Origin: Pseudomonas ovata
GTDB taxonomy: Bacteria; Pseudomonadota; Gammaproteobacteria; Pseudomonadales; Pseudomonadaceae
Direction: 5' to 3'
DNA: 64,000 nt
NCBI RefSeq assembly: GCF_003131185.1
Contig: NZ_QFFU01000003.1
Span: 299,773 to 363,772, forward strand
Shown: piece after piece, positions 18,087 to 29,642 of the stretch
How the letters are laid out: each line of letters opens with the position of its first letter
Position numbering within the stretch: position 1 is the first letter of the stretch
Position numbers and translations under genes: made by a program
The notes under the pieces: generated by a model
What the model was told of the DNA's origin: nothing
Seen by the model: only the letters and a program-made list of their open reading frames with translations
Database searches by the model: none

Positions 18087-20840
18087 GTGCTGACCAAGCT
18101 GGGTATCAAGAGCCGGGTGCTGTTACTGACCATCCTGCCCACCAGCCTCATGGCGCTGGTGCTGGGCGGCTACTTCACCTGGATGCAACTCTACGAATTG
18201 CAAAACCAGCTACTGACCCGGGGCGAGATGATCACCCGGCAACTGGTGCCGCTGGCCGCACCGGCGCTGGGCCATGCCGACAAGGCCGTGCTCAACCGCA
18301 TCGCCACCCAGACCCTGGAAGAGGACGACGTGCGCTCGGTGACCTTCCTGGACGCCGAACGCAACGTACTGGCCCATGCCGGCCCCAGCATGCTCAACCC
18401 GGCCCCCACCGGCCAGGGCCCGCAACTGGTCAACAGCACCGGCAGTGACGCCACCCGCTACCTGCTGCCGGTGTTCGGCAACCAGCGGCACCTGACCGGT
18501 GCCGTCATTGCCAATGAAGCTGATCGCCTGCTGGGCTGGGTCGAGCTTGAAATCACCCACAACGGCACCCTGCTGCGTGGCTACCGCAGCCTGTTCGCCA
18601 GCCTGCTGCTGATCCTGACGGGCCTGGCGATAACCGCCGCCCTGGCGCTGCGCATGAGCCGCAGCATCAATCAGCCGCTGGGACGCATCAAGCAGGCGGT
18701 CAGCCAGCTCAAGGAAGGCCACCTGCAAACCCGCCTGCCACCGCTGGGCAGCCAGGAGCTGGACGAGCTGGCATCCGGCATCAACCGCATGGCCTCGACC
18801 TTGCAGAATGCCCAGGAAGAACTGCAGAACAGCATCGACCAGGCCACCGAAGACGTGCGCCAGAACCTTGAGACCATCGAGATCCAGAACATCGAGCTGG
18901 ACCTGGCGCGCAAGGAGGCGCTGGAGGCCAGCCGCATCAAGTCGGAGTTTCTGGCCAACATGAGCCATGAAATCCGTACGCCGCTCAATGGCATTCTGGG
19001 CTTTACCCATTTGTTGCAGAAAAGCGAGCTGACCCCGCGCCAGAACGACTACCTCAACACCATCGAGAAGTCCGCCGACAACCTGTTGAGCATTATCAAC
19101 GAAATCCTCGACTTCTCGAAGATCGAGGCCGGCAAGCTGGTGCTCGACAGCATTCCGTTCAACCTGCGCGACCTGTTGCAGGACACCCTGACCATCCTCG
19201 CCCCCGCCGCTCATGCCAAGGAACTCGAACTGGTCAGCCTGGTGTACCGCGACACGCCGCTGGCGCTGACCGGCGACCCGCTGCGGCTCAAGCAGATCCT
19301 GACCAATCTGGTCAGCAACGCGATCAAGTTCACCCGCGAAGGCACCATCGTCGCCCGCGCCATGGTCGAGGAAGAAACCGAAGACAGCGCGCAACTGCGC
19401 ATCAGCGTGCAGGACACCGGCATCGGCCTGTCCAGCCAGGACGTGCGGGCGTTGTTCCAGGCCTTCAGCCAGGCCGACAATTCACTGTCGCGCCAGCCCG
19501 GGGGCACCGGGCTGGGGCTGGTGATTTCCAAGCGTCTGATCGAGCAGATGGGCGGCGAGATCGGCGTCGACAGCACGCCAGGGGTCGGCTCGGAATTCTG
19601 GATCAGCCTGAAGCTGCCCAAGGCCCGCGACGACACCGAAGATCAGGCTCACCATCCGTTGCAAGGGGTGCGCGTGGCTGTGCTGGAGCGTCATGAACTG
19701 GCCCGCCAGGCGCTGGAGCACCAACTGGAAGACTGCGGGCTGGAGCCTGTGACCTTCAAGAACCTGGAAAGCCTGATCAACGGTGTGACCGTGGCCCACC
19801 AGACCCAGACCGCGTTCGAGTTGGCGGTGCTGGGCGTGACCCGTTACGACATTCCGCCCGAACGACTGCGCCAGCATATCTGGGACCTGGAAAACCTCGG
19901 CTGCAAGGTGCTGGTGCTGTGCCCGACCACTGAGCAGTCGGTGTTCCAGGTCTCGGTGCCGGACGTCTATACCCAATTGCAGGCCAAGCCGGCGTGCAAC
20001 CGCAAGCTGCACCGGGCCTTGTCGGAACTGATCACCCCCAAGGTGGTGCGCGCCGACACCAGCGTGCCGCTGCCCAGCCGGGCGCCGCGCATCCTGTGCG
20101 TGGACGACAACCCGGCCAACCTGCTGCTGGTGCAGACCCTGCTGGAAGACCTGGGCGGCATTGTGGTCGCGGTCGACAGCGGGTATGCCGCCGTACAGGC
20201 GGTGCAGAACGACACCTTCGACCTGGTACTGATGGACGTGCAGATGCCCGGCATGGACGGGCGCCAGGCCACCGAGGCGATTCGCGACTGGGAGGCGGAG
20301 CGGCAAAGCAGCCCCATTCCCATCGTGGCCCTCACCGCCCATGCCATGGCCAACGAAAAACGCTCGCTGCTGCAAAGCGGCATGGACGACTACATGACCA
20401 AGCCGATCGGCGAGCGGCAACTGGCCCAGGTGGTGCTCAAGTGGACCGGGCTGGCGCTGCGCAGCGGGCAGCCGGAGAGCCCGGCCGAGGCCGCCGCCAG
20501 CCATCTGGGACCGCTGGTACTCGACCACGAGGAGGGCCTGCGCCTGGCGGCCGGCAAACCGGACCTGGCCGCCGACATGCTGGCCATGTTGCTGGCCTCA
20601 CTGGATGCCGACCGCGAAGCCATCCGTGCTGCCCGCAGCGCCACCGACATCCAGGCGTTGATCGAGCGCATCCACCGCCTGCACGGCGCCACCCGCTACT
20701 GCGGCGTGCCGCAACTGCGCGCCGCCTGCCAGCGCGCCGAAACCCTGCTCAAGCAGGACGCCCCGCAGGCCGACCAGGCCCTCAACGACCTGGACAAGGC
20801 CATCGCCCGCCTGGCGGCCGAAGCGCGCGTCACGGCGTGA
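18087..20840 (+). CDS. gacS: Hybrid sensor histidine kinase GacS (BarA/GacS/RetS class)
   Basis: Inner-membrane sensor that phosphorylates GacA and thereby turns on Rsm small RNAs, controlling secondary metabolism, exoproducts and type VI secretion. 917 residues: transmembrane segment at about 11-33, periplasmic sensor about 35-165, second membrane segment about 168-190, HAMP, HisKA with His294 ([13 protein letters not shown]), HATPase ([11 protein letters not shown]), REC with Asp717 ([13 protein letters not shown]), and HPt with His863 ([11 protein letters not shown]). Start: GTG at 18087, 7 bases after GGAG, fits better than the ATG at 18081, which sits one base after it, and gives the established length. 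Confidence 0.97.
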   Translation: MLTKLGIKSRVLLLTILPTSLMALVLGGYFTWMQLYELQNQLLTRGEMITRQLVPLAAPALGHADKAVLNRIATQTLEEDDVRSVTFLDAERNVLAHAGPSMLNPAPTGQGPQLVNSTGSDATRYLLPVFGNQRHLTGAVIANEADRLLGWVELEITHNGTLLRGYRSLFASLLLILTGLAITAALALRMSRSINQPLGRIKQAVSQLKEGHLQTRLPPLGSQELDELASGINRMASTLQNAQEELQNSIDQATEDVRQNLETIEIQNIELDLARKEALEASRIKSEFLANMSHEIRTPLNGILGFTHLLQKSELTPRQNDYLNTIEKSADNLLSIINEILDFSKIEAGKLVLDSIPFNLRDLLQDTLTILAPAAHAKELELVSLVYRDTPLALTGDPLRLKQILTNLVSNAIKFTREGTIVARAMVEEETEDSAQLRISVQDTGIGLSSQDVRALFQAFSQADNSLSRQPGGTGLGLVISKRLIEQMGGEIGVDSTPGVGSEFWISLKLPKARDDTEDQAHHPLQGVRVAVLERHELARQALEHQLEDCGLEPVTFKNLESLINGVTVAHQTQTAFELAVLGVTRYDIPPERLRQHIWDLENLGCKVLVLCPTTEQSVFQVSVPDVYTQLQAKPACNRKLHRALSELITPKVVRADTSVPLPSRAPRILCVDDNPANLLLVQTLLEDLGGIVVAVDSGYAAVQAVQNDTFDLVLMDVQMPGMDGRQATEAIRDWEAERQSSPIPIVALTAHAMANEKRSLLQSGMDDYMTKPIGERQLAQVVLKWTGLALRSGQPESPAEAAASHLGPLVLDHEEGLRLAAGKPDLAADMLAMLLASLDADREAIRAARSATDIQALIERIHRLHGATRYCGVPQLRAACQRAETLLKQDAPQADQALNDLDKAIARLAAEARVTA

Positions 20841-20911
20841 CACAGCCGCTTGTGGCTTGTGGCTTGCCGCTGGCGTGCCCATGCTAAGATGGCGCGCATT
20901 TTGGAGGACCC

Positions 20912-21349
20912 ATGGCCGAACACGATTTCCGTTACAGCATGCTCAACCCACAACACACCCTGACCGAATGCCGCACTTTGGCACCGGGCCGCTACCAGGT
21001 CACCGGCAACGGCGGCTCGATCCATGAAGGCGACCAGTTGCTGGTCACCCTCAAAGGCAGCAAGTCGCTGTACATGCGCCTGAACGTCGAGAAAGTCCGC
21101 CACCTGATCAACCCGCCCGGGCAATGGGTGGCGGTGGCCAAGGGGCCGGTGTTCGATGAACTGATCATCCATGAGTGGAAGGTCAACTGTGACAGCTGCA
21201 GCACCGAGCTGACCTTCGAGTTCTCGGTCGAGAGCAAGCTGGGCGCCAAGGCACAGAAACCGGCCGCCGCTGCCCGCATTGCCGAGCTGGGCTGGAAAGC
21301 CGAGGGCGACAAGCACTACTGCCGCCAATGCCAGGCGCAACCTTCATGA
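20912..21349 (+). CDS. Conserved hypothetical protein with paired CxxC motifs
   Basis: A 145-residue soluble protein with no signal peptide. Two Cys pairs, CDSC at about residue 91 and CRQC near the C-terminus, could bind zinc. The region between is beta-strand-like (YMRLNVEKVRHLINPPGQWVAVAKGPVFDELIIHEWKV). No family name is recognised; orthologues are expected next to gacS in pseudomonads. It has a strong GGAGG ribosome site 5 bases before the ATG and ends in an ATGA overlap with the next lipoprotein gene, so the two are coupled. Confidence 0.78.
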   Translation: MAEHDFRYSMLNPQHTLTECRTLAPGRYQVTGNGGSIHEGDQLLVTLKGSKSLYMRLNVEKVRHLINPPGQWVAVAKGPVFDELIIHEWKVNCDSCSTELTFEFSVESKLGAKAQKPAAAARIAELGWKAEGDKHYCRQCQAQPS

Positions 21350-21750
21350 AACGCCTGGCCCTGACCGGCCTGGTCGGTGCGCTGCTGCTGGCCGGCTGCG
21401 CCAGGCAGCCTGTGGCGCAGATCGAACAGGACAAAAGCTATGTGCTGGAGTGGATCGGTGAACGCCCGCTGATCGACCGCAGCCACCTGACCATGACCCT
21501 GGGCCGTGATGGCCGGGCCTACGGCAATGCTGGCTGCAACCACTGGTTTGCGTCCTACAGCCTGCAAGGCCAGATGCTGACGTTCGACAAGGTGGGCAAG
21601 ACCCGCAAGCTCTGCGTCGAAGCCGTCATGGAGCAGGAACAACGCTTCCTCGACGCCCTGCCCGGCACCCGGCGCTGGGACATCTCACCGATCCAGCAAC
21701 TGCGGCTGTGGCCGGCCGAAGGCCAGCCGCTGCGGTTCTGGCCGGAATAG
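21346..21750 (+). CDS. META domain lipoprotein (HslJ-like)
   Basis: A 134-residue lipoprotein: signal MKRLALTGLVGALLLAGC with Cys18 as the lipid site. The META domain includes the signature GRAYGNAGCNHWFASYSLQGQMLTF (beta strands with GNAGCN) and RFLDALPGTRRWDI. Related HslJ proteins are heat-inducible and linked to novobiocin tolerance; the role here is unknown. The ATG overlaps the stop of the upstream gene (ATGA). It converges on the thioredoxin-like gene with only 3 bases between stops. Confidence 0.85.
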   Translation: MKRLALTGLVGALLLAGCARQPVAQIEQDKSYVLEWIGERPLIDRSHLTMTLGRDGRAYGNAGCNHWFASYSLQGQMLTFDKVGKTRKLCVEAVMEQEQRFLDALPGTRRWDISPIQQLRLWPAEGQPLRFWPE

Positions 21751-21753
21751 CGC

Positions 21754-22215
21754 CTATGGGCGCAGCGCCTTGAGCCGGTCCATGATGATCTCGGCGCTCT
21801 GCTCGCCCAGCAGTTGCTCGCGCATCTTGCCCTTGTCATCGATGATGTAGGTCACCGGCAGCGCCTCGGCCGGCGGCAGCTCAAAGCGCTCGGCCGGGTC
21901 CTGGGCCAGGACAGTGAACTTGATGCCCAGCGCCTCGGCGGCCTTTTTCAGCTCGTCACCTTGCAGGTTGTCGAAGTTGACCCCCAGCACCGTGACCTTA
22001 TCGCCCTTGAGCTGCTCGTCCAGGGCATTGAATTCAGGGATTTCGGTCCGGCACGGACCACACCACTCGGCCCAGTAGTTGATCACCAGCCAGTGCTTGT
22101 CGATGCGCTCGCTGGCGACTTTCTGGCCATTCTGGTCAGTGCCCAGGTCTGCGCCGCACCCACTGAGCAACAGGCTGCCCACCAGTGCCATCACTGCTGC
22201 CAATCGCCTTGCCAT
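21754..22215 (-). CDS. TlpA-like thioredoxin-fold lipoprotein
   Basis: A 153-residue periplasmic protein: lipobox LSGC with Cys20, then a TlpA/ResA-type thioredoxin fold with the redox motif WCGPC (Cys52, Cys55) and the cis-Pro loop LPVTYIIDDKG. It probably reduces disulfides in periplasmic client proteins; the client is not evident. It is divergent from arsC across about 125 bases. The start is fixed by the signal peptide, with AGGAAAAG before the ATG. Confidence 0.87.
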   Translation of the reverse strand: MARRLAAVMALVGSLLLSGCGADLGTDQNGQKVASERIDKHWLVINYWAEWCGPCRTEIPEFNALDEQLKGDKVTVLGVNFDNLQGDELKKAAEALGIKFTVLAQDPAERFELPPAEALPVTYIIDDKGKMREQLLGEQSAEIIMDRLKALRP

Positions 22216-22341
22216 CTGTCTTTTCCTCTTTTGACCTGACCGTACTTATATCGCGCAATGCAACCGTGGGCGACTGTCTATGTCGAACGGTTACATGGCG
22301 CAGGTAGAATACGCGCCACCTTGTATGGATGCGACCCGCCA

Positions 22342-23297
<956 letters not shown>

Positions 23298-23329
23298 CTG
23301 ACTGATTTTATTGCCTATTGAATTCACCC

Positions 23330-23486
23330 GTAGGAGCGCGCTTGCCCGCGACCGAGTGCGTAGCGCTCGCAAAATGTGTGAAGCGATGCAATTTTTTGAT
23401 GCAAACACATTCAAAATCTCGGAAACGCTGAAAATTTACGACTGCTGCGCACTCGGTCGCGGTGGTCCGGCATTCCGGCAAGCGCG
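23330..23486. repeat. REP doublet (CGTAGGAGCGCGC family)
   Basis: Left arm CGTAGGAGCGCGCTTGCC, then CGCGACCGAGTGCG, and right arm CGCACTCGGTCGCGGTGG to CAAGCGCG, in inverted orientation around an AT-rich centre. It lies between wrbA and the glycosylase gene. The right arm lacks the terminal CTCCTACG. Confidence 0.85.
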
Positions 23487-23555
23487 ACACCGCCGGTGTT
23501 CGCTGCACGGCAGCGCAGCGCCGGGCCTGCGGGTGATGCCCTACCAGGAGTTTCG

Positions 23556-24227
23556 ATGCTCGATTACAAATGGCTTCACGAATACTGCCTTAACCGTTTC
23601 GGTTCGGCCAAGGCGCTGGAAGCCCAATTGCCGGTGCCGAAAACCACGCGCCAGTTGCTGGCAATCGGTGATGATCGCTACCTGTCGACCCTGGCGCTGC
23701 GGGTGTTCCGTGCCGGGCTCAAGCACAGCCTGGTGGACGCCAAGTGGCCAGCCTTCGAGCAGGTGTTCTTTGGCTTCGACCCGGAAAAGGTCGTGCTGAT
23801 GGGCGCCGATCATCTGGAGCGGCTGATGCAGGATGCGCGCATCATCCGCCACTTGGGCAAGCTCAAGAGCGTGCCGCGCAATGCGCAGATGGTGCTGGAC
23901 ATTGCCCAGGAACATGGCAGTTTCGGGCAGTTCATCGCCCAGTGGCCGGTCGAGGACATCACCGGCCTGTGGCAGTACCTGCACAAGCACGGCAGCCAAC
24001 TGGGCGGGCTGTCGGCGCCGCGCTTCTTGCGCATGGTCGGCAAGGACACTTTCGTGCCGAGCAACGATGTGGTGGCCGCGCTCAATGCCCAGGACATCGT
24101 CGACAAGGTGCCGGGCAGCAAACGCGACCAGGCCGCCGTGCAGGCCGCGTTCAACCAGTGGCAGGCCGAAAGCGGCCGGCCGCTGTGCCAGCTTTCAGCG
24201 ATGCTGGCCTTTACCGTCAATCACTGA
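23556..24227 (+). CDS. Tag-like DNA-3-methyladenine glycosylase I
   Basis: A 223-residue protein with the helix-hairpin-helix architecture of the Tag family. [47 protein letters not shown] parallels the conserved core of E. coli Tag (FDP..V, DAGIIRH..K...IGNA). It would excise 3-methyladenine. Odd: the N-terminal zinc ligands and the CGW...EWG block of Tag are absent, replaced by an unrelated N-terminus, so substrate range is uncertain. Start at 23556 ([10 protein letters not shown]) with AGGAG 7 bases upstream. Converges on ttcA, overlapping its end by 7 bases. Confidence 0.78.
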   Translation: MLDYKWLHEYCLNRFGSAKALEAQLPVPKTTRQLLAIGDDRYLSTLALRVFRAGLKHSLVDAKWPAFEQVFFGFDPEKVVLMGADHLERLMQDARIIRHLGKLKSVPRNAQMVLDIAQEHGSFGQFIAQWPVEDITGLWQYLHKHGSQLGGLSAPRFLRMVGKDTFVPSNDVVAALNAQDIVDKVPGSKRDQAAVQAAFNQWQAESGRPLCQLSAMLAFTVNH

Positions 24228-25048
24228 AGGTTGACCACATTGACGAAGCGCGAGGCCGCGCTTTCGTCCATGCGCAGGCTGGTGAAGTCGAACAGGTTGC
24301 GGTCGGCCAGTTGCGACGGCTGGACGTTCTGCAGGGCGCGGAAGATGCTTTCGGTGCGCCCGGGGGTCTTGCGCTCCCACTCCACCAGCATGTCCTTGAC
24401 CACCTGGCGCTGCAGATTTTCCTGCGAGCCGCACAGGTTGCACGGAATGATCGGAAAGCCCTTGAAGTCCGAATAGGCCTGGATGTCCTTCTCATGGCAG
24501 TACGCCAGGGGGCGGATCACCACGTTGCGACCGTCATCGGAGCGCAGCTTGGGCGGCATGGCCTTGAGCGCGCCATTGAAGAACATATTGAGAAAGAAGG
24601 TCTCGACGATATCGTCGCGGTGATGACCCAGCGCCATCTTGGTCGCGCCGATTTCGTCGGCAAAGGTGTACAGCGTGCCACGACGCAGGCGCGAGCACAG
24701 CGAGCAGGTGGTCTTGCCTTCGGGAATCAGCTCCTTGACCACCGAGTAGGTGTCTTTCTCGACGATGTGGTACTCGATGCCCAGGCCGGCCAGGTACGCC
24801 GGCAGCACCTCCTCGGGAAAGCCGGGCTGCTTCTGGTCCATGTTCACCGCCACGATGTCGAACCTGATGGGCGCCACCTTCTGCAGGTGCATCAGCACAT
24901 CGAGCATGGTGTAGCTGTCCTTGCCGCCGGACAGGCAGACCATGACCTTGTCGCCCTCCTCGATCATGTTGTAATCGCTCACCGCTTCGCCGGCCAGCCG
25001 ACGCAGGCGTTTCTGCAGTTTGTTCTGATTGACTGAAAGAGTGCCCAT
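24221..25048 (-). CDS. ttcA: tRNA 2-thiocytidine(32) synthetase TtcA
   Basis: Iron-sulfur enzyme of the PP-loop ATPase class that thiolates cytidine 32 of some tRNAs. 275 residues. The PP-loop is [11 protein letters not shown]; cluster cysteines are CSLC ([12 protein letters not shown]) and CNLC (PCNLCGSQE), and [15 protein letters not shown] is a family motif. The start at 25048 matches the family; the frame continues upstream for over 300 codons but in non-homologous sequence. Overlaps convergently with the Tag-like gene. Confidence 0.95.
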   Translation of the reverse strand: MGTLSVNQNKLQKRLRRLAGEAVSDYNMIEEGDKVMVCLSGGKDSYTMLDVLMHLQKVAPIRFDIVAVNMDQKQPGFPEEVLPAYLAGLGIEYHIVEKDTYSVVKELIPEGKTTCSLCSRLRRGTLYTFADEIGATKMALGHHRDDIVETFFLNMFFNGALKAMPPKLRSDDGRNVVIRPLAYCHEKDIQAYSDFKGFPIIPCNLCGSQENLQRQVVKDMLVEWERKTPGRTESIFRALQNVQPSQLADRNLFDFTSLRMDESAASRFVNVVNLQ

Positions 25049-25363
25049 GGTGCTGGTGGTATCCGCTGCAAGATGTCGACAAATGGCCTGGAGCGCAAGG
25101 TTCCGGCAAGACCGCTGAAAAGGCCGCCATTTTACCCATAACCTCGTCATCCTTGAACATGCCATCGCCCTCGCTATTAGCCGTGCCGCGCACATTGCCA
25201 ATCGCTCTAAGGGCATTCGTTCGCAGTGGGCGCCACTTTCTATACTCCCAGATGAGGCCCGCCGGCCGACCCCGGCCCCGCCTTTGTCCCGGCGGCGGTG
25301 ATCCGCCAGTGCCCAAGCCCTTCGGGCCGGGATGTGTCTTGCACGCTGATTGGGAGTCAACCT
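25049..25363. promoter_or_regulatory. Divergent region ttcA / Yip1-family gene
   Basis: A 315-base gap. A -10-like TATACT (near 25240) with a weak -35 could serve the Yip1-family gene. A GC-rich stretch around 25255-25340 has several short inverted repeats, but nothing that can be named. Confidence 0.3.
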
Positions 25364-25963
25364 GTGATCAATCATGTCTGGGGCCTGTTCACTCACCCCG
25401 AACGCGAGTGGCAGCAGATCCGCAAGGAAGACGAAAGCATTCGTCACATTTACCTCACCCACACCCTGCTGCTGGCGGCCATTGCGCCGTTGTGTGCCTA
25501 TATCGGCACCACGCAGGTCGGCTGGACCCTCGACGAACGGACGCCGGTGCTGCTCACGCAAGTCAGTGCGCTGCGCATGGCCTTGCTGTCGTACCTGACC
25601 CTGCTGGCCGGGGTGGGCATCATGGGCGGCTTCATCCACTGGATGGCGCGCACCTATGGCGCCAGGCCGAGCCTGGCACGCTGCATCGCCTTTGCGACCT
25701 ACACCGCCACGCCGCTGTTCATCGGCGGGCTGGCAGCCCTTTACCCACACCTGTGGCTGGGCGTGCTGGCCGGCGCAGCGGCCATCGGCTACACGGTGTA
25801 CCTGCTGTACACCGGCTTGCCACTGTTCATGAATGTGTCGGCTGAAGAAGGCTTCATGTTCTCCAGTGCCATTCTCTCGGTCGGCCTGGTGGTGCTGGTG
25901 GCGATCATGGCCTTCACCGTCGTGCTGTGGGGGCTGGGCGCCGGCCCGCAGTACATCGGCTGA
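25364..25963 (+). CDS. Yip1 family inner-membrane protein
   Basis: A 199-residue polytopic protein with about five hydrophobic helices (near residues 32-50, 72-92, 108-128, 130-152 and 168-190). The short N-terminal cytosolic part [21 protein letters not shown] is the hallmark of bacterial Yip1-domain proteins. The function is unknown. The GTG start at 25364 is preceded by GGGAG (8 bases); an earlier in-frame Met has no ribosome site and precedes non-homologous residues. Upstream of the sprT-like gene on the same strand with a 101-base gap. Confidence 0.82.
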   Translation: MINHVWGLFTHPEREWQQIRKEDESIRHIYLTHTLLLAAIAPLCAYIGTTQVGWTLDERTPVLLTQVSALRMALLSYLTLLAGVGIMGGFIHWMARTYGARPSLARCIAFATYTATPLFIGGLAALYPHLWLGVLAGAAAIGYTVYLLYTGLPLFMNVSAEEGFMFSSAILSVGLVVLVAIMAFTVVLWGLGAGPQYIG

Positions 25964-26064
25964 ACCACAACAGCATCCGGTCGCCTGGGACGGGCAGGCG
26001 ACCATCGGGTTTCCAGCCCGTGGGCGCCTTCGGCATAATGGACGCTTCTGGAGAGTTGTCACGC

Positions 26065-26559
26065 ATGCCCGAGCTACTGAAGTCCCGAGTCGAAACCTGT
26101 TACCAGCAAGCCGAAGCGTTCTTCAAGCGCCCGTTCAAACGCCCCGTCGTCAGCTTCGAGCTGCGCGGCCAGAAGGCCGGTGTGGCGCACCTGCACGAGA
26201 ACAAACTGCGTTTCAACCCCCAGCTGTACCAGGAAAACAGCGAGGACTTCCTGCGCCAGACCGTGCCGCACGAAGTGGCCCACCTGGTCGCCCACCAGTT
26301 GTTCGGTTCCGGCATCCAGCCCCACGGCCAGGAATGGCAACTGATCATGCGTGGCGTCTACCAACTGGCGCCCAACCGCTGCCACAGCTATACGGTGCAG
26401 CGGCGCCAGGCCACCCGCTACATCTACCTGTGCCCGTGCCCGGACAGCGACTTTGCCTTCACCGCGCAACGCCATCGGCTGGTGATGAAGGGCCGGCGCT
26501 ACCTGTGCCGGCGCTGCAAACAGGCGCTGACCTTCAGCGGCCATGTCCGCGTCGAATAA
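26065..26559 (+). CDS. sprT: SprT family zinc metalloprotease-like protein
   Basis: A 164-residue SprT-domain protein. The gluzincin motif HEVAH (His69, Glu70, His73) is intact, and a C-terminal zinc ribbon is formed by YLCPCPD and YLCRRCKQ. Bacterial SprT is poorly characterised; it is related to eukaryotic Spartan, which digests DNA-protein crosslinks, so a similar role is inference. The start at 26065 ([16 protein letters not shown]) matches the family; the longer frame overlaps the preceding gene. A terminator follows. Confidence 0.87.
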   Translation: MPELLKSRVETCYQQAEAFFKRPFKRPVVSFELRGQKAGVAHLHENKLRFNPQLYQENSEDFLRQTVPHEVAHLVAHQLFGSGIQPHGQEWQLIMRGVYQLAPNRCHSYTVQRRQATRYIYLCPCPDSDFAFTAQRHRLVMKGRRYLCRRCKQALTFSGHVRVE

Positions 26560-26575
26560 CGCCTTTGCCTGAAAC

Positions 26576-26605
26576 GAAAAAACCCATCCGAAGATGGGTT
26601 TTTTC
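26576..26605. terminator. Bidirectional intrinsic terminator sprT / dctA
   Basis: GAAAAAACCCATC and GATGGGTTTTTTC form a 13-bp perfect stem with a CGAA loop and A/T tails on both sides. It lies between the convergent sprT and dctA genes and would serve both. Confidence 0.93.
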
Positions 26606-26617
26606 ATGCCTCAAGCG

Positions 26618-27964
26618 TTAAACGACAGGCTTGGTGGTGCTCACCGGGGCCGGGCCTTCAGCCACGCCCAGGTCGTCTTCGTGACGGGTTTCAACGATGG
26701 AGGTACCACCGGAAGCCAGCTCGGACTGCAGCTTGTCGGTGTCCAGCTCGCCGACCCACTTGGCCACGACCACGGTGGCGACGGCGTTACCGACCAGGTT
26801 GGTCAGGGCGCGGGCTTCGGACATGAAGCGGTCGATACCCAGGATCAGCGCCAGACCGGCCACCGGCAGGTGACCTACGGCCGACAGGGTGGCCGCCAGG
26901 ACGATGAAGCCGCTACCGGTCACGCCAGCAGCACCTTTGGAGGACAGCAGCAGCACCAGCAGCAGGGTGATCTGGTGGGTGATGTCCATCTGGGTGTTGG
27001 TCGCCTGAGCGATGAACACGGCCGCCATGGTCAGGTAGATCGAGGTGCCGTCGAGGTTGAACGAGTAACCGGTCGGAATGACCAGGCCGACAACCGACTT
27101 CTGTGCGCCCAGGCGCTCCATCTTGATCAGCATGCGTGGCAAGGCCGATTCCGAAGAGGACGTACCCAGCACGATCATCAGTTCTTCACGGATGTAGCGA
27201 ACCAGTTTCAGGACGCTGAAACCATGTGCACGGCAGATCGCGCCCAGCACCAGCACCACGAACAGTACGCAGGTGATGTAGAAGCAGATCATCAACTGGC
27301 CCAGTTGCACCAGCGAGCTGACACCGTAGGCACCGATGGTGAAGGCCATGGCACCGAAAGCACCGATCGGGGCAAGCTTCATGATCATGTTGATGATGTT
27401 GAACATGACATGGGCGAAGCGATCGATGAAGTCCAGTACCGGACGACCGTAGGCACCCAGGCGATGCAGGGCGAAGCCGAAGATCACCGAGAACATCAGC
27501 ACTTGCAGGATGTCACCGGTGGCGAAGGCACCGACGATGGTGTTCGGGATCACGTTGAGGATAAAGCCGACGATGCTCTGGTCCTTGCTCGCGGTCACAT
27601 AAGCGGCGATCTTGGAGGCGTCCAGGGTGCTGACGTCGATGTTCATGCCGGCGCCCGGCTGAACCACGTTGACCACGATCAGGCCGATGATCAGGGCCAG
27701 GGTGGAGACGATTTCGAAGTACAGCAGCGCGTAGCCACCGGTCTTGCCGACCGATTTCATGTTCTGCATGCCGGCGATGCCGCTGACAACGGTACAGAAG
27801 ATGATCGGAGCGATGACCATTTTGATCAGCTTGATGAAACCGTCACCCAGCGGCTTGAGGGCCTTGCCGGTGTCCGGATAGAAGTGACCGATCAGGATAC
27901 CGATCACGATGGCCACGATGACCTGGAAGTACAGCGTTTTGTAGAAGGGCTGACGAGTCGTCAT
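26618..27964 (-). CDS. dctA: C4-dicarboxylate/proton or sodium symporter DctA
   Basis: Inner-membrane uptake of succinate, fumarate and malate; DAACS family. 448 residues, eight transmembrane helices and two hairpin loops, with the serine-rich [12 protein letters not shown] (HP1), the NLDGT motif and [20 protein letters not shown] (HP2). Start at 27964 with TTGAGG upstream. It lies next to phoQ. The leader contains a sigma-54 promoter and two upstream palindromes (separate entries), so DctB/DctD-type induction by dicarboxylates is expected although no dctBD genes are in the window. Confidence 0.96.
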   Translation of the reverse strand: MTTRQPFYKTLYFQVIVAIVIGILIGHFYPDTGKALKPLGDGFIKLIKMVIAPIIFCTVVSGIAGMQNMKSVGKTGGYALLYFEIVSTLALIIGLIVVNVVQPGAGMNIDVSTLDASKIAAYVTASKDQSIVGFILNVIPNTIVGAFATGDILQVLMFSVIFGFALHRLGAYGRPVLDFIDRFAHVMFNIINMIMKLAPIGAFGAMAFTIGAYGVSSLVQLGQLMICFYITCVLFVVLVLGAICRAHGFSVLKLVRYIREELMIVLGTSSSESALPRMLIKMERLGAQKSVVGLVIPTGYSFNLDGTSIYLTMAAVFIAQATNTQMDITHQITLLLVLLLSSKGAAGVTGSGFIVLAATLSAVGHLPVAGLALILGIDRFMSEARALTNLVGNAVATVVVAKWVGELDTDKLQSELASGGTSIVETRHEDDLGVAEGPAPVSTTKPVV

Positions 27965-28095
27965 TGCAGTTATCCTCAAGGGCACGCCCGCACAGTTCAT
28001 CTGATGCTGACGTTGCCTATAAAGCGCTAACCCTCCTGCACTGGAGGGATTTGTTTTGGTCGAGCTGCGCGTGGCAGGTCTCTGCAACCTGTATA

Positions 28096-28110
28096 GCAAC
28101 ACGCATGCCA
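28096..28110 (-). promoter_or_regulatory. Sigma-54 (-24/-12) promoter of dctA
   Basis: On the minus strand the sequence reads TGGCATG, CGTG, TTGC (28110 to 28096), a full match to the RpoN consensus TGGCAYR-N4-TTGC. It points at dctA, about 120 bases before the ATG. Confidence 0.85.
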
Positions 28111-28187
28111 GCCTGCGGAACTTTTCTGAAAGCCCCGCGTGGCAAGGGTTGTCCTTGTGACGATAGTCCTGATCGGGAAAAGCGAGT

Positions 28188-28242
28188 GGCGGATTTCCGC
28201 CTGATTGCAGGTAAATCCGCTGAGGCGTGGCGGGTATCCGCC
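28188..28242 (-). promoter_or_regulatory. Tandem upstream activator palindromes (probable DctD sites)
   Basis: GGCGGATTTCCGCC at 28188-28201 and GGCGGGTATCCGCC at 28229-28242 share the palindrome GGCGG-N4-CCGCC. Their centres are 41 bases apart (about four helical turns), and they lie roughly 80-130 bases upstream of the sigma-54 promoter. This is the layout of an NtrC-class activator such as DctD. Confidence 0.65.
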
Positions 28243-28295
28243 GCGTATGCAGGGTGCTGGCCTGCAGTGGGCTGGCGACACCAGCCCCGCCCACC

Positions 28296-29642
28296 TCACT
28301 CGGCCATGAAGTGAATCCGGAACAACGCGCCGCCCAGGGGCGAGTCTTCCAGGGTCAGGTGAGCGTTATAGCTTTCGATGATGTCCTTGACCACGGCCAG
28401 ACCAATGCCCTGCCCCGGATTCTGCCGGTCCAGACGCTCGCCACGCTGCAGGATGCGCGCACGCTGGTTGGGCGGCACCCCTGGGCCGTCGTCTTCGACG
28501 CACAGCTCATCGCCACCGGGACCACTGACAAAGCTGACCCGCACCTCGCCCAGGCACAGGCGATAGGCGTTTTCCAGCAGGTTGCCGAGCATTTCCATCA
28601 GCGCAGCTTCTTCCATCGGCACCTGGCCGTGATCGGGCAGGTCCAGGCTGACCCTGACGGTCTTGTCGCGGTACACCTTCTGCAAGGTGTTGCACAGGCT
28701 CTCGACCACCGGGCGCAGCTTGACGTGGTGACGCACCAGGCCGCTCTTGCGCAGGCTGGCACGTTGCAACTGATAGCCGATCTGCTGGCTCATGCGCTCG
28801 ATCTGCGATTGCAGCACCCGCGCCTGCTCGACGTCCTCGGGGCGCTTGGCAATGTTCTCGCTCACGCCCTGCAGCACCGCCAGCGGGGTTTTCAGGCTGT
28901 GCGCCAGGTCACCCAACGAATCGCGGTAGCGGATACGCTGTTCGCGCTCGCTGCGCAACAGCCGGTTGAGCGAGTCGGTCAGGCGCAGCAACTCGCTGGG
29001 ATGATCCTCGCCCAGGCTGTCGCGCACCCCGGCCTCGACCTGGTCCAGCTCCTTGCTGACCCCCTTGAGGGCGCGCAGTCCCCAGGTCAGCCCCAGCCAC
29101 AACAGCCCCAGCAACACCACCAGCGCCGCACCGAAGCCCAGGTAAAGCTTCTTGCGCAAGCCGCCGACGGTTTCCTGATAACCACGCAAGGACTGCACGG
29201 CCACGATGCTGAACGCCACATTGCGACCGCCCAGCAGGCGGATCTCGACGTCATAGACAAAGAACTCCTCGCCCTCGGCATTCTTGATGCGGGTGAACTT
29301 GCTGCCCTGGCCGTCATAATACGGGTGATAGTTGATGTCTTCGGCCTCAGCGGCCAGCGAACGCCACACCAGTTGGCCCTGGCGGTTATAGATGTAACCC
29401 AGCAGGCGGCTGCCAGGCAGGTTGAACTGCTCGCCGGGCAACAGCGACGGCATCAGCAGATGGCCGCCCTCGACCCTGGCGGCGGAAATCAGCGTGGTCA
29501 CATCCGAGGCCAGGCGCTGCTCGATGGCGCCGCGCAGGGCCATGCTGAACCCGCCTTGCAAGGCCGGCAGCATCAGCAGCATGAAAATCACGGCCAGGGT
29601 CGCTGCGCCCAGCATCAGGCGCAGGCGCAGCGAACGGATCAT
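28296..29642 (-). CDS. phoQ: Sensor histidine kinase PhoQ
   Basis: Inner-membrane sensor of low Mg2+ and cationic peptides, controlling PhoP. 448 residues: transmembrane helices at about 8-30 and 165-190, a periplasmic PAS-like domain between them (acidic, for example [16 protein letters not shown]), HAMP-like linker, HisKA with the phospho-His in [17 protein letters not shown], and HATPase with [18 protein letters not shown] and [11 protein letters not shown]. The ATG overlaps the phoP stop (ATGA). The length and the PhoP pairing match the P. aeruginosa system as I know it; ligand specificity is inferred. Confidence 0.88.
   Translation of the reverse strand: MIRSLRLRLMLGAATLAVIFMLLMLPALQGGFSMALRGAIEQRLASDVTTLISAARVEGGHLLMPSLLPGEQFNLPGSRLLGYIYNRQGQLVWRSLAAEAEDINYHPYYDGQGSKFTRIKNAEGEEFFVYDVEIRLLGGRNVAFSIVAVQSLRGYQETVGGLRKKLYLGFGAALVVLLGLLWLGLTWGLRALKGVSKELDQVEAGVRDSLGEDHPSELLRLTDSLNRLLRSEREQRIRYRDSLGDLAHSLKTPLAVLQGVSENIAKRPEDVEQARVLQSQIERMSQQIGYQLQRASLRKSGLVRHHVKLRPVVESLCNTLQKVYRDKTVRVSLDLPDHGQVPMEEAALMEMLGNLLENAYRLCLGEVRVSFVSGPGGDELCVEDDGPGVPPNQRARILQRGERLDRQNPGQGIGLAVVKDIIESYNAHLTLEDSPLGGALFRIHFMAE

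Noticed and set aside
25049..26062. Long upstream extension of the ttcA frame
   Set aside because: The extension has no homology and overlaps the Yip1-family gene; TtcA starts at 25048.
28060..28090. Plus-strand sigma-54-like TGGCAGG near 28073
   Set aside because: No plus-strand gene starts downstream and the -12 part is TGCA rather than TTGC; the minus-strand match at 28096-28110 is better.
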